From Nitrospira sp. KM1 (GTDB lineage: Bacteria; Nitrospirota; Nitrospiria; Nitrospirales; Nitrospiraceae), in contig NZ_AP022671.1 of the NCBI RefSeq assembly GCF_011405515.1, positions 1,302,001 to 1,366,000 of the forward strand: a stretch of DNA of 64,000 nucleotides, in the 5' to 3' direction. Below, one piece after another: positions 25,868-35,569 of the stretch. The notes below the pieces were generated by a model. That model ran no database searches, was not told the DNA's origin, and was given only the letters and a program-made list of their open reading frames with translations. A program made the position numbers and the translations under genes. Numbering within the stretch: position 1 is the stretch's first letter; each line of letters starts with the position of its first letter.

Positions 25868-27250
25868 TCACGCTCCACGTCGGCGCTGCCATGCAGGATC
25901 CAATTCGTCCAACGTTTTGGCCAGGCTTGCGGTCAAGCTTCGATAGTTGAAGCGATTGACCTCCTCCCGATCAGGAACTGCAAGCGCCTCTGGATGTTCG
26001 ATCGCATGTAGCAATGTGTGTCGAATCTTCTCAGCGTTATTCGCACAGGCCAGTCCCAGGCGATGCCGCTGAACAAGATTGGCCGTGGCACCTTCCCCTC
26101 CCACCAGCAATAGAGGACGCCCGGTGGCGATATATTCGTAAATCTTACCGGGAATCTGCATGGGAGAGTCGGGTTGAATGACGAGTAGCGCATCAGCCTT
26201 TGACATCTGCTGTAAGCATGCCTGGTAAGGGACCGGCGGATGGCGTTCGAGCATGCCGACTTTCTCGAGCGACTGCGCAAGATCTTCGCAATCCCTCCCG
26301 GCCACTTCCCATGCCCCCACGAATTTCAAACAGAGTTTCGTGCTATCGACTTTACCCATTTTGTGGAGATCAACGACGACCTTCAAGAGCACCTCCGGGG
26401 TGCGCTTCCCGTAGACCGTGCCGAAATGGCATAGTTCCAATCTATTCTTCACCGTATTTGGCTTGCCAGATCCCTCTAGAGCAACCGCGAATGAATCAGG
26501 GTCGAATCCATTCGTTATGGTCAGAGACTTTTTCTCGATGTTCGGATAGTCTTTAACAAGCCGTTCTCGTAGTTCATGTGTGTTGGTAATAACACGAGCG
26601 GCAGCTTCGCAAATTCCTCTCTCCAATTGTCGCGCTCGCTCGTTGAGACTCTTCGATCCGAAAGAAACATACGGATTGCCGGTCCACGGATCACGATAAT
26701 CTGCAATAAAGGGCACCCTCCAGAATTCCGCGAGTCGCCTACCGACGAGAAAACTGGTCCATGGCCCCCCGGTCGCAAAGACGACATGCGGCGTTTCGGT
26801 ACCGGGCATCTTCGTGGCAAAGGTCAACGCAGGGTTCAGCCAGGCACACTGAGGATCGGGAAATGCGAACATTCGATCGAGCAAATACTCTTTAAATCCA
26901 GCCAATTGTCCGGTCCCAGGCTGTGAAAGTTCTGCACCTGTTGGAGCAACCGTATGAGAGACGCTCCTATTCATACTCTTGTTAGCGGCCCCGAGAAGCT
27001 TGTCGCGTAAGGCAATTATCGTCTGAATAGGATTTCCATGACGAACAGCATCAACCTTCACGCCATCGGGCAATTTGTCGAGGAGCTGTGAATCCACGGG
27101 ATGCACCGGATATACAGAGTCACGGTGTGCGGCCAGCACGCGCGGACTCCATCCGTATGAATCTAGAAATCGTGAAAATGCGAGTGGACGCATCGCCCCG
27201 CTGGCTGCAACGGGAGGAAAATAATACGCGACGATCAGGATTCGTTTCAT
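25868..27250 (-). CDS. GT4-like glycosyltransferase
   Basis: This 460-residue GT-B protein begins ILIVAYYFPPVAASGAMRPLA. The donor half contains LELCHFGTVYGKRTPEVLLK and YEYIATGRPLLLVGGEGATANLV. It is larger than the other GT4 proteins here, because the N-terminal half carries an extra segment of about 60 residues between the first and second strands. The C-terminal E-x7-E motif is reduced to PGKIYEYIATGRP, as in several capsule GTs of this group. Its stop is three bases from the GTG of the FemAB-like gene. Donor and acceptor are not known. Confidence 0.85.
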   Translation of the reverse strand: MKRILIVAYYFPPVAASGAMRPLAFSRFLDSYGWSPRVLAAHRDSVYPVHPVDSQLLDKLPDGVKVDAVRHGNPIQTIIALRDKLLGAANKSMNRSVSHTVAPTGAELSQPGTGQLAGFKEYLLDRMFAFPDPQCAWLNPALTFATKMPGTETPHVVFATGGPWTSFLVGRRLAEFWRVPFIADYRDPWTGNPYVSFGSKSLNERARQLERGICEAAARVITNTHELRERLVKDYPNIEKKSLTITNGFDPDSFAVALEGSGKPNTVKNRLELCHFGTVYGKRTPEVLLKVVVDLHKMGKVDSTKLCLKFVGAWEVAGRDCEDLAQSLEKVGMLERHPPVPYQACLQQMSKADALLVIQPDSPMQIPGKIYEYIATGRPLLLVGGEGATANLVQRHRLGLACANNAEKIRHTLLHAIEHPEALAVPDREEVNRFNYRSLTASLAKTLDELDPAWQRRRGA

Positions 27251-27313
27251 ACGATGCAGAACACGCCGTGCCGTGGCTTGAGTGGGTTCGCAGCAGAAGC
27301 GGACGATCTATTT

Positions 27314-29566
27314 CTAACCTATCGCAGCCTTGAGCTCTTTGACGCCGGAGGCATTGGACCGTTTCGCCAATTTGTCGTCAAGGAGCAACGCATCCACATA
27401 GAACTTTGTGGCCCAGTTCAATACTTCGAATTTTCCGTATTCGCCATCAAATGGATACGCGCCCTTGATCCCGCCTCTCAGTCCCGGATTAGCGCTGGAG
27501 CAGTGTTGCGTCGTCTTCAAAAAGGAAAGAATACGCTGTGCAGACGTTTGATAAAAGGGATTACCGGTCACCGAGAAGATTTTCAGTAGTATCCCTGCAA
27601 GTTGTGCGTTACCAGTCAGGCAGCTCCATTCGACTGTTCCATTCCAGGCCTCATCAAACCGACCGGGAAAACTGCCGTTAGGGCGGATTCGACTTGCCAG
27701 CGCGTCAGCCGTCAATTTAGCCTTGGCAAAATACTCATCCTTCTTCAAGGCTTCGGCTGCCCCCAGGATGCCTTCGACAACGTAGCAGATGGTATGAAGG
27801 AGTGGAGTCTGAGGATTGGTGAGACAATTCTCCCTGAACCATCCATTCGGCTCCTGTTTCTCGATTGAAAATCGTATGTTTCTGTCTCCGGCTTTCACGA
27901 ACTGTTGATTGCCTAATCGCTGACCGGCGAGGATGAGCGCCCAGCCAACTCTCGCGTTGTATGTAGTCGTGCTGGAGTTTGCGAATCGTGAGTTTCCCTT
28001 GCGCCAACCTCCATCTTCGTCCTGGACGCCTATGAGATAATTGGCGGCCCGTTCACATGCCTCAAGGTATTTTACCTGCTTTGTTTCATCATACGTCCGC
28101 AGCCAACCCAGAATGACTTGACCGGTATTGAACACAGCCGGCGACGGGTTGGGATTTACGATCCCTCCCATTACCGCCCCATTGCCCATCTGAACGGAGA
28201 TTTCCCAATCCGCCATTTCGATGGCTCGGCGTCGCAGATCATTATCTTTAAGAAAAGCGGAACAATCGAACATGGTCGGAATGATGTATCCGGTTGTCTC
28301 AGGATAAGATGCCTGCCATCCTTTGTTCCCCAGATAATTGTTCCAGGCCACGCTATATCCTCTGGAAACCCCTTTGTCCGGGGTCGCATCCTGAGCACGC
28401 TTGAGCCATTCCACGGCTTCTTTTAAGTGAAAGATGTTGTCCCGTACGAGCAGGTCTCTCTTGGCCTCCTCGCGTGCCAGTTCCTCGAATGCCTCACGGT
28501 TCGCAAGCGAAGAAGTTCGTACCGTCTCCGTCAGGCGATCGCTAATCTTTTGGATGACGCCACGGTCCTGCTCCGGAGCGTTCTTTGTCGCCTTCATTAC
28601 GACCTTTTCCATGATGTACCGCAAGGGGATGGTCGCTCCGAAGAGTTTCTCAAACGAGAACGCCGCTGAGTAATAGCCTCGAAGCAAACCTGGAGCGCGT
28701 CGCCCTCCAATGCCGTTGATGAAGAACGCGTCTAACAGATACTTATGAAATCCGAAGCCGACTCCCCTCCCTCGAAGACCGTGCATTTGTCCATTCTTCA
28801 ACCAGGGTTTGACCTCAAACCAGTGATTGTAATTATCGTAGTCGATGCCCCATTCCGAAAAGGGCGACAACGACCGAAAAAATAATTTGAATGGCGCATT
28901 GAAGACGGATCGAATCTTCGACATCCGGATTTCTTTCCAGATGGTCTTAAGGTTCCAAGTATTGTACAGCTCCAAAATGAGGTCGCCATGGTCTCGGGTG
29001 ATCCGGCACAACTCGCTAATGGCCTGCTCCTGTTTCTTCAAATGTTGAATAACCCTGCAACTGATGACGGTCCCGAACAGATTGTCTTTAAATGGAAGAT
29101 GTTCTAATTCACAACAGACGTGGAAATGACCACGTTTTCTGCGTCGAGCCGCCTTGAGAAGATTCAACGACGCGTCTATTCCAACTGAGACAGTATCTGC
29201 CGGCAGCGTTTCAAGAAACCGTCCATTGCCGCACCCGGCATCCAATAGAAGATCCAATTTATCTTTATCGAAATAGTACGTCAGGCCGTAAATCTCCGAT
29301 TCATGATTATAGACGCCGAAGATAGTGTCAGCGCCTTCCACGTTGGCATCGTATAATTGGGCCTTGTCCTCGGAGTCCCAATAGCGTGTGAATAAATGCT
29401 TCATCTCCGTTTCGACATTACATGGCAGCAACACGGGAATGCCTTCTACGATCGGAAATACAAACAGGCACTTTGCGCAGGACAACGCCGTTTCATCATG
29501 CCGGAGTGCAAGTTCACCCTTGCACTTGGGGCAGCAGAGCATTTGGTAAAAGTCGTTCTTGTTCAA
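27314..29566 (-). CDS. Fusion: Trm112-type zinc ribbon and methyltransferase plus alpha/alpha-toroid domain
   Basis: The gene encodes 750 residues from a TTG preceded by AGGAG seven bases away. Residues 9-45 are a Trm112-like zinc ribbon (CCPKCKG and SCAKC). Residues about 85-230 are a class I SAM methyltransferase (LLLDAGCGNGRFLE, GIDASLNLL). From about 380 onward repeated helical pairs form a toroid like squalene-cyclase or glycoside-hydrolase barrels: NPSPAVFNTGQVILGWL, VQDEDGGWRKGNS, TYNARVGWALILAG, CYVVEGILGAAEAL, WSCLTGNAQLAGILL and NWATKFYVDALL. The repeat resembles polysaccharide-locus proteins that otherwise stand alone. The toroid could bind or cut an oligosaccharide that the methyltransferase acts on. 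Functions are inferred from fold only. Confidence 0.82.
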   Translation of the reverse strand: MNKNDFYQMLCCPKCKGELALRHDETALSCAKCLFVFPIVEGIPVLLPCNVETEMKHLFTRYWDSEDKAQLYDANVEGADTIFGVYNHESEIYGLTYYFDKDKLDLLLDAGCGNGRFLETLPADTVSVGIDASLNLLKAARRRKRGHFHVCCELEHLPFKDNLFGTVISCRVIQHLKKQEQAISELCRITRDHGDLILELYNTWNLKTIWKEIRMSKIRSVFNAPFKLFFRSLSPFSEWGIDYDNYNHWFEVKPWLKNGQMHGLRGRGVGFGFHKYLLDAFFINGIGGRRAPGLLRGYYSAAFSFEKLFGATIPLRYIMEKVVMKATKNAPEQDRGVIQKISDRLTETVRTSSLANREAFEELAREEAKRDLLVRDNIFHLKEAVEWLKRAQDATPDKGVSRGYSVAWNNYLGNKGWQASYPETTGYIIPTMFDCSAFLKDNDLRRRAIEMADWEISVQMGNGAVMGGIVNPNPSPAVFNTGQVILGWLRTYDETKQVKYLEACERAANYLIGVQDEDGGWRKGNSRFANSSTTTYNARVGWALILAGQRLGNQQFVKAGDRNIRFSIEKQEPNGWFRENCLTNPQTPLLHTICYVVEGILGAAEALKKDEYFAKAKLTADALASRIRPNGSFPGRFDEAWNGTVEWSCLTGNAQLAGILLKIFSVTGNPFYQTSAQRILSFLKTTQHCSSANPGLRGGIKGAYPFDGEYGKFEVLNWATKFYVDALLLDDKLAKRSNASGVKELKAAIG

Positions 29567-29620
29567 AGGATGACTCCTGTTTGTGGTGATTGCCAAATAC
29601 GTCCGACCGTTGCCCTCTAC

Positions 29621-30733
29621 CTACAATTGCTCGACGAGAATATTAACCACACGTTCAGCCGCCTGACCATCCCACAAAGGAGGAGGAATAGAAGGCCTAA
29701 GGGGGATATCAAGAAGCGCGGCGGCCTCTTTTTCGATTCTGGATGGTGTCGAACCAATGACCCGGTTGGTCCCATGCGTGACGGTCACAGGTCGCTCGGT
29801 GTTTTCCCTCAGCGTCAAGCATGGGATTCCTAATACTGTGGTTTCTTCCTGCAGGCCACCCGAATCCGTCAGCACGATTCTCGAGCTTGCCACCAGGGCC
29901 ATGAAGTCAAGATAGCCTACCGGATCGATGCAGCGGATACCCTTGTTCACAAGGGTATCCTTTCCGAAATGCACATGATCCGAAACCCGTGACAGCGATT
30001 TGAGAGCGCCGATCGTGCGCGGGTGTACGGGAAACACCAACGGACACCGCTCGGAGATCGTGCACAAGGCGCTCATCAATCCCTCAAGTGTTCTCATATC
30101 GTCTACATTCGACGGGCGGTGAAGAGTGACCACTCCATAGTCGGACTTACGCAGATTGAGCGTGTCGAGAATTCTTGATTGCGCCCATAGCTTTCTCGAC
30201 GCTTCCAAAGAGTCGATCATCACGTTACCCACGAAGAAGATCTTGTCTTTGCACACTCCTTCATGCAACAGATTCGTTTGCCCGCTCTCCTCTGTCACGA
30301 ACAGAAAATCGCATACGGCATCGGTCACGATGCGATTGATTTCTTCCGGCATGTCTCTGTCAAAACTTCTGAGCCCTGCCTCCACATGAGCCACCTTAAT
30401 CTTTAATTTGGCGGCCGTGACGGCCGCCGCCATCGTGGAGTTGACATCACCGACGACGAGGACTAGATCGGGCTTTTCTCGCTCCAAGACCGGTTCCAGT
30501 CGTTTCATGACTTCTGCGGTTTGGAATGCGTGTGAACCTGACCCAACATCCAAAGAGACATCGGGCCTGGGGATATCCAGTTCCTCGAAAAATCTTCCCG
30601 CCATGCTGGCATCATAATGCTGTCCGGTATGAACCAGCAGTGGACAGATCTGAGGCCGTTTCCGCATGGCTTTGATGATAGGAGCAATCTTCATAAAGTT
30701 CGGTCTGGCGCCTACAATATTTACAATTTTCAT
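29621..30733 (-). CDS. wecB: UDP-N-acetylglucosamine 2-epimerase (non-hydrolysing)
   Basis: This 370-residue enzyme interconverts UDP-GlcNAc and UDP-ManNAc in the cytoplasm. It starts KIVNIVGARPNFMKIAPI and carries HTGQHYDASMAGRFFEEL, a VVGDVNSTMAAAV strand, the acidic HVEAGLRSFDRDMPEEINR with the catalytic residues, VTLHRPSNVDD, and TDSGGLQEE near the C-terminus. All are classic WecB motifs, and the length is normal. Its presence implies that a ManNAc-derived sugar (ManNAc or ManNAcA) can be used by this locus. It precedes the methyltransferase-toroid gene in the transcript. Confidence 0.95.
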   Translation of the reverse strand: MKIVNIVGARPNFMKIAPIIKAMRKRPQICPLLVHTGQHYDASMAGRFFEELDIPRPDVSLDVGSGSHAFQTAEVMKRLEPVLEREKPDLVLVVGDVNSTMAAAVTAAKLKIKVAHVEAGLRSFDRDMPEEINRIVTDAVCDFLFVTEESGQTNLLHEGVCKDKIFFVGNVMIDSLEASRKLWAQSRILDTLNLRKSDYGVVTLHRPSNVDDMRTLEGLMSALCTISERCPLVFPVHPRTIGALKSLSRVSDHVHFGKDTLVNKGIRCIDPVGYLDFMALVASSRIVLTDSGGLQEETTVLGIPCLTLRENTERPVTVTHGTNRVIGSTPSRIEKEAAALLDIPLRPSIPPPLWDGQAAERVVNILVEQL

Positions 30734-30777
30734 ATCCGAACCTCGAGGGAGACTGACATATCCATATCCAGGGCTAG

Positions 30778-32724
30778 CTAGACCAACTGGTCTGTCTGCT
30801 CGGTTCCCCTAACGGTTTCTCCAGGAACCGGTCGATCCGTCGCGGCATTGCCTTGGAGAAGTTCTGCAATCATTTCAAACTCAGCGAGGTGAAACAAATC
30901 ATGGTGTACATCGACCTCGCCCCGCCTGTGACGCTCCAAATCGTTCACAATAGTCTTTGTGTTATAGATCCCTCTCTCGCGTACCTCACGGCTGCCAAGA
31001 ACATCCGCCATGGGTTCATACAGAGACTGGGCAAACCATTGCCGCCCGGCGGTTGGGAACCCCATCTTATCGGGTCGCGAGCGCACGGACTCAGGAATCC
31101 GGTCTCTCATAGCCTCGCGCAGAATATGCTTGTTCCAAGGGCCTCTTATCTTCCAGTCACTGCCAAGAGCCGATACTAATAAAACCAGACGATAGTCTAA
31201 AAACGGCAGGCGCGCTTCAATGGAATGAGCCATGGAGTTTCGGTCTTCGATTCGCAAGTACAGAGGCAGAGGAGAATATAGAACGGATTGCCTGAGAACT
31301 TCATTCAAGGTATCCCCACCTCTCAGACGCTCCTCACTCGGGAAAGCCGACGTAAGCTCTCGCGAGAACCAAGGGTGTTGTTGGATTTTCCGAGCGTGTC
31401 GATTGTCTGAGATCATCCGATAGCTGCCGTAACGCTGAAGCTTTGACACTATGAGATCGGTCAATGACTTCTTGAATAGCTGAAATGGCCTTCCACCATG
31501 AACGGCTGTATACTCATTGATCTCGGATACAGCACCGCGTATTGAACTCCGGTTTATCAGTTCACGCCAGTAATCAAAAAAGTAGCTGAAATATCCCCCG
31601 ATCGTTTCGTCCGCGCCCTGACCGTTCAAGACCACTCGTATGCCGTTCGACGCCACGAGATTCATGAGGTGAAATCCGACCGCGGCTGTCATGGTGTGGA
31701 CCGGCTCGTCGTGGTACCAGAGCATGCGTTTAAGGCTTCCCCACAGTTCCATCGGAGTAGTTTGCAGTTCATACAGTTGGGCGCCGGACAGCTTCAATGT
31801 ATCGGCGATGTAACGAGACTCGTCGAACTCCTTGGCCATGTAACAAAATGCTCGAAGCGGACCGGCGTCGGATTGCTGGATTTCTTTACGCTCTCTCGCG
31901 GCTGCACACACGATCGAAGTCGAATCCAAGCCTCCCGAGAGACAGACTCCCACGGGAACATCGCTGCGCAGCCGGAGACGAACGGCATCTTCAAACAGAT
32001 CTGCGAACTGTCGGACCGGAGCTTCCACCTTCGTCTCAGAGGTGTTGTCCGGATCCCAGTATTTCCAGACTTTCCGCGAGCCGTCCAATCGCTGTTCGAA
32101 AGCGGATCCTGGATCGATCGATTCAATTCCTTCATAAAAACTTTCGCGCGTGTCATCCAGATGGCCCTCGAGCAGGAAACGTGAGGCCACCTTCCAGTTG
32201 ATCCCGCCTCGATATAGGCCGGAAGCACGAATCGCTTTGATTTCGGACGCAAAGAGAACATGCCCCTGTTGCCGATATACGAACAGCGGCTTGACACCGA
32301 ACCGGTCCCGAGATCCAAATAGTAAACGATCGACACGGTCATAGATCACAAATGCCCACATCCCATTAAACTTTGACAGGCACTCGGCCCCCCATTGCCG
32401 ATAGGCATTCAGCAGCACCTCGCTGTCGCCGGTTGAACGGAACTCGTACCCTAAGCTCGTGAGCTGACTTCTCAATTCAATGAAATTGTAAATTTCCCCG
32501 TTGAACACCAATACGTATCGCCCATCACTACTTACCATCGGCTGATGTCCGGTCGCAGAGAGATCCAGAATGGCCAGCCGGCGGAAGCCTAACCCCACCG
32601 GCCCACTCAGATAATGACCCGCATCGTCGGGACCTCGGTGCATGATCGACCGCGTCATGCGTTCCAGTGCCGACCGCTCGGCAGGTTGCCCGGACAAGTT
32701 ACAGATGACTGCAATACCGCACAT
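30778..32724 (-). CDS. Second glutamine-dependent asparagine synthase-like amidotransferase
   Basis: This 648-residue protein has Cys2 in MCGIAVI, the glutaminase motif NGEIYNFIELR, and RDRFGVKPLF. The synthetase P-loop is CLSGGLDSTSIV near residue 261. It differs from the enzyme at 2998-4929 throughout and is not a recent copy. Like it, this enzyme uses glutamine ammonia and ATP to form an amide on a carboxylate. In the locus it lies between UDP-xylose synthase-like and WecB-type enzymes, so a uronic acid amide on the glycan is a reasonable target. Substrate identity is inference. Confidence 0.9.
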   Translation of the reverse strand: MCGIAVICNLSGQPAERSALERMTRSIMHRGPDDAGHYLSGPVGLGFRRLAILDLSATGHQPMVSSDGRYVLVFNGEIYNFIELRSQLTSLGYEFRSTGDSEVLLNAYRQWGAECLSKFNGMWAFVIYDRVDRLLFGSRDRFGVKPLFVYRQQGHVLFASEIKAIRASGLYRGGINWKVASRFLLEGHLDDTRESFYEGIESIDPGSAFEQRLDGSRKVWKYWDPDNTSETKVEAPVRQFADLFEDAVRLRLRSDVPVGVCLSGGLDSTSIVCAAARERKEIQQSDAGPLRAFCYMAKEFDESRYIADTLKLSGAQLYELQTTPMELWGSLKRMLWYHDEPVHTMTAAVGFHLMNLVASNGIRVVLNGQGADETIGGYFSYFFDYWRELINRSSIRGAVSEINEYTAVHGGRPFQLFKKSLTDLIVSKLQRYGSYRMISDNRHARKIQQHPWFSRELTSAFPSEERLRGGDTLNEVLRQSVLYSPLPLYLRIEDRNSMAHSIEARLPFLDYRLVLLVSALGSDWKIRGPWNKHILREAMRDRIPESVRSRPDKMGFPTAGRQWFAQSLYEPMADVLGSREVRERGIYNTKTIVNDLERHRRGEVDVHHDLFHLAEFEMIAELLQGNAATDRPVPGETVRGTEQTDQLV

Positions 32725-32766
32725 CGTTCGCTCTCTTCAATTTCGAAGAACCACGGCTACCACGCG

Positions 32767-33771
32767 TTAGACGACCTGCCGAAAGTAATCGATCGTTTTT
32801 CTCAACCCGTCTTCCAGTTCGACCTCCGGCTCCCATCCCAGAAGCAATTTTGCTCGTCTGATATCTGGTCTTCTGACTTTGGGGTCGTCTGCGGGCAATG
32901 GCCTGTGTTCAATCTTGCTCTTCGAACCAGTCAGCTTCAAGACGAGATCGGCAATTTCCTTCACTGTCAGTTCACGGGGATTGCCGATATTGACCGGATC
33001 ATGAATCGTTTCGGGAAGCGGCTGCGCAGATTTTGTAAGAAACGTCGACCGGTCGGTACGCTGATCGATCGTTTTGTCGGAATCCGCCAGGAGCAGAGCG
33101 GTGATGCCTCGAACCAAATCGTCGGCGAAACAAAAGCTTCTTGTTTGCGCTCCGTCACCGAATACGGTAAGCGGTTTGCCCTGCAACGCTTGAACGACGA
33201 AATTTGAAACTACTCGGCCGTCGTTCGGCCGCATCCGCGGACCGTATGTATTGAAAATTCGCACGATTCTCGTATCCAGCCCGTGATAGCGGTGATACGC
33301 CATGGTAATCGCCTCGGCGAACCGCTTGGCTTCATCGTAGACTCCCCGAGGGCTGATGGGATTGACGTTGCCCCAATAAGATTCGGGCTGAGGATTGACA
33401 AGCGGATCACCATAGACTTCGGATGTACTGGCCAATAGCAGACGGGCTCCTTTGGCTTTGGCCAACCCGAGCACCTTGTGAGTTCCTAATGCTCCGACTT
33501 TGAGGGTGGCAATGGGCATTTCCAGATAGTCCTGAGGGCTGGCCGGTGAGGCGAAATGCAGGATCGCATCCAGTGTCCCGTCGATGTGCACATAATCACA
33601 TACATTGTATTTGATGAAACTGAAGCGTGGGTGGCCCATGAGATGGGCGATATTCTCGGTTCGCCCGGTAATTAAATTGTCCATGGCCACGACTTCATGT
33701 CCTTTGCCGATCAACAAATCGCTCAAATGGCTGCCTAGAAACCCTGCGCCGCCGGTAATTAGGATACGCAT
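32767..33771 (-). CDS. UDP-glucuronate decarboxylase (UDP-xylose synthase)-like SDR
   Basis: This 334-residue extended SDR has [17 protein letters not shown], a conserved [11 protein letters not shown] loop, STSEVYGDP with the catalytic Ser, and YDEAKRFAE (YxxxK). [10 protein letters not shown] and SFCFADDLV are typical of UDP-xylose synthase, which turns UDP-GlcA into UDP-Xyl. An unusual segment of about 22 residues ([20 protein letters not shown] and neighbours, near residues 233-256) sits before PVNIGNP, where most family members have a short loop. The product would feed the glycosyltransferases of the locus. Confidence 0.9.
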   Translation of the reverse strand: MRILITGGAGFLGSHLSDLLIGKGHEVVAMDNLITGRTENIAHLMGHPRFSFIKYNVCDYVHIDGTLDAILHFASPASPQDYLEMPIATLKVGALGTHKVLGLAKAKGARLLLASTSEVYGDPLVNPQPESYWGNVNPISPRGVYDEAKRFAEAITMAYHRYHGLDTRIVRIFNTYGPRMRPNDGRVVSNFVVQALQGKPLTVFGDGAQTRSFCFADDLVRGITALLLADSDKTIDQRTDRSTFLTKSAQPLPETIHDPVNIGNPRELTVKEIADLVLKLTGSKSKIEHRPLPADDPKVRRPDIRRAKLLLGWEPEVELEDGLRKTIDYFRQVV

Positions 33772-34048
33772 CGCCGTTTACCTCCTCTGATCATTGAACC
33801 CCATTCTGTCCATATGTCGCCGGACGAGCACCGGGCAACAGAAGCAATTGTCCGTTCCCGATTGATGTGACACCGTCCCGCTCAATTGTCGGAGAAAGCC
33901 GTGCTCGATATCCTAGCAGAACTTCGCATCATACATAATGAAAACATTACTTTTGTGGGAGTTCTTCACTACACCTCGCTGAAAAGTAGTCTCCTTATGT
34001 ACTGATCCGATTTCCGCTTGCTATTCGCCGGCGGTAAAGATTCACTAC
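33772..34048. other. Intergenic gap, possible promoter region
   Basis: This 277-base gap lies between the UDP-xylose synthase-like gene and an SGNH gene, both reading leftward. A TATGAT element occurs near 33937 on the minus strand but without a clear -35 partner. I see no RNA gene or terminator hairpin. It is the natural place for a new transcript to start toward the left. Confidence 0.35.
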
Positions 34049-35569
34049 TTAAAGAGGCGGAGAGGATTGCAGCGGCATTTCCATCTGGAGGAAACGACGA
34101 ATTTCTTGTGCAACAATGTCATACCCTTCAGGGGTATAGTGTGCCGGCTGCCGAAAGGGGAAAAGATCCAAGGGGTCTGGTTGCCGCCAGAATACCGGGA
34201 CAATATCCACGATCGGAATCTTGAGCTCGGAGACAATGGATAAGACGGTTTGGTAATGAGGGTTTGCCTGCCCCGTCTCCGCGTACCGCTCAAACTGGGG
34301 GAGATAAACGAATATCATTTTTCCACCCCAGTCATAGACCGTATCTTTTGCCGACTTCACGATCTGTTTAAATAGATCAAGGTCCTGCGGACTGACGCTG
34401 GGAGTCACTTGCTCAACTGAACTTTCCGGTGTCGGCTTGAATATTCCGGCGAGCAGCTTCCAGACATAGGAAAGCTTGATAAGCTCCTCAACCCTGCCAT
34501 TGTAATTGTCTACTTGGAACAAGCCTCTCAGGAGACCCGCCAAGCGAATGGTTGCGGTTCCACCGAAGGCCATGAGCTCAGTGTATGACATGAGGGCATC
34601 GTCAATTTCGCGCTGTTTAAGAACAAGGCCTTGAGTATAGAGTGGGTCGAGGTAATTAATGAGCAGCGATCGGCGCTCCTGGATCAAATCAGTCAGATCA
34701 TTGGTCTCGCAATACACCCAAAGGAGGACCTTCGGTTTGAGAACGGAGAGATACTCTTTCAACGTCGCTAATTCTGCCAATGGACCGTTACCATCATTAC
34801 CAAGGTTGAGGGTTGTCGGATAAGTTTCTCTTAGTAGAGCTGAAACACTTTGCTCGCTCGGCACGCACGCCCCATGGGCAAATGAGTCGCCAACGACGGC
34901 CAGATCAGGATTCTGGTTTTTCCATGACCCTCCAGGATTGGCAAACCCATGTTCGTCGTTCTGTAACAGAATATATTTGCCCTGTTCATTGCAGTAGACG
35001 GCCGTCCTGTTCGAAATCCCACCCAACGGCACTATCGGTTTACCGTTCAGTTCGACAATAGGAGTTTTTCGTCCTCGCGGCCAATCTTTGAAAAGATGTG
35101 AGGATGAAATGGAGGGCCATGCATCCACTCCCGTCCGTCGGAGATCAAGCATCACATTGAGTCTTGACCTGACATCGAACTCCTGACCACGACTTCGGGC
35201 CGCATCACTCAGAGCTTGAATGTGGCGAGGACCTCGCCGCATCTCCTGCCAGTGACTCAATGGGTAGGTTTCATTGACACTCGAGTTGACGACAAGGATG
35301 AGATTTGTGCCATATAGTATGACAAATATACATGCACCGGCCAATGCGGCATTGACACGATGTTCCGGGGCAGCCAAGAGTATTCCGCCGCACACAAGCG
35401 GTACGATGAGGAAAAAATTGTAGTGATTACTCCACCCATAAGTCAGAGACAAGCAGGTGAATAACATTATCCCGCCGATCCCTCCGGTTTTCAAAATGGA
35501 ATCGGCCGCTTGCAAGATGGTTTTTTCTATGAGGATTCGAGAGGCACTTTGACCACTGGAACTCAGCAT
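34049..35569 (-). CDS. Membrane-anchored SGNH-fold protein (glycan O-acyl-modification type)
   Basis: This 506-residue protein has two or three N-terminal hydrophobic helices followed by a large periplasmic SGNH domain. The nucleophile block is VVGDSFAHGAC (Ser229). A second block is LNLGNDGNGPLAEL and a third WVYCETNDLTDL. The His block is PAHYTPEGYD (His477). The usual Asp three residues before the His is not visible. It shares these blocks and overall order with the protein at 59290-60843. SGNH domains tied to membrane segments often complete O-acetylation of glycans, but no MBOAT partner gene is in the window. Activity is inferred. Confidence 0.85.
   Translation of the reverse strand: MLSSSGQSASRILIEKTILQAADSILKTGGIGGIMLFTCLSLTYGWSNHYNFFLIVPLVCGGILLAAPEHRVNAALAGACIFVILYGTNLILVVNSSVNETYPLSHWQEMRRGPRHIQALSDAARSRGQEFDVRSRLNVMLDLRRTGVDAWPSISSSHLFKDWPRGRKTPIVELNGKPIVPLGGISNRTAVYCNEQGKYILLQNDEHGFANPGGSWKNQNPDLAVVGDSFAHGACVPSEQSVSALLRETYPTTLNLGNDGNGPLAELATLKEYLSVLKPKVLLWVYCETNDLTDLIQERRSLLINYLDPLYTQGLVLKQREIDDALMSYTELMAFGGTATIRLAGLLRGLFQVDNYNGRVEELIKLSYVWKLLAGIFKPTPESSVEQVTPSVSPQDLDLFKQIVKSAKDTVYDWGGKMIFVYLPQFERYAETGQANPHYQTVLSIVSELKIPIVDIVPVFWRQPDPLDLFPFRQPAHYTPEGYDIVAQEIRRFLQMEMPLQSSPPL

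Noticed and set aside
31794-32342. 182-codon minus-strand frame inside the second amidotransferase
   Set aside because: It lies in a different frame of a gene with clear AsnB motifs and shows no motif of its own.
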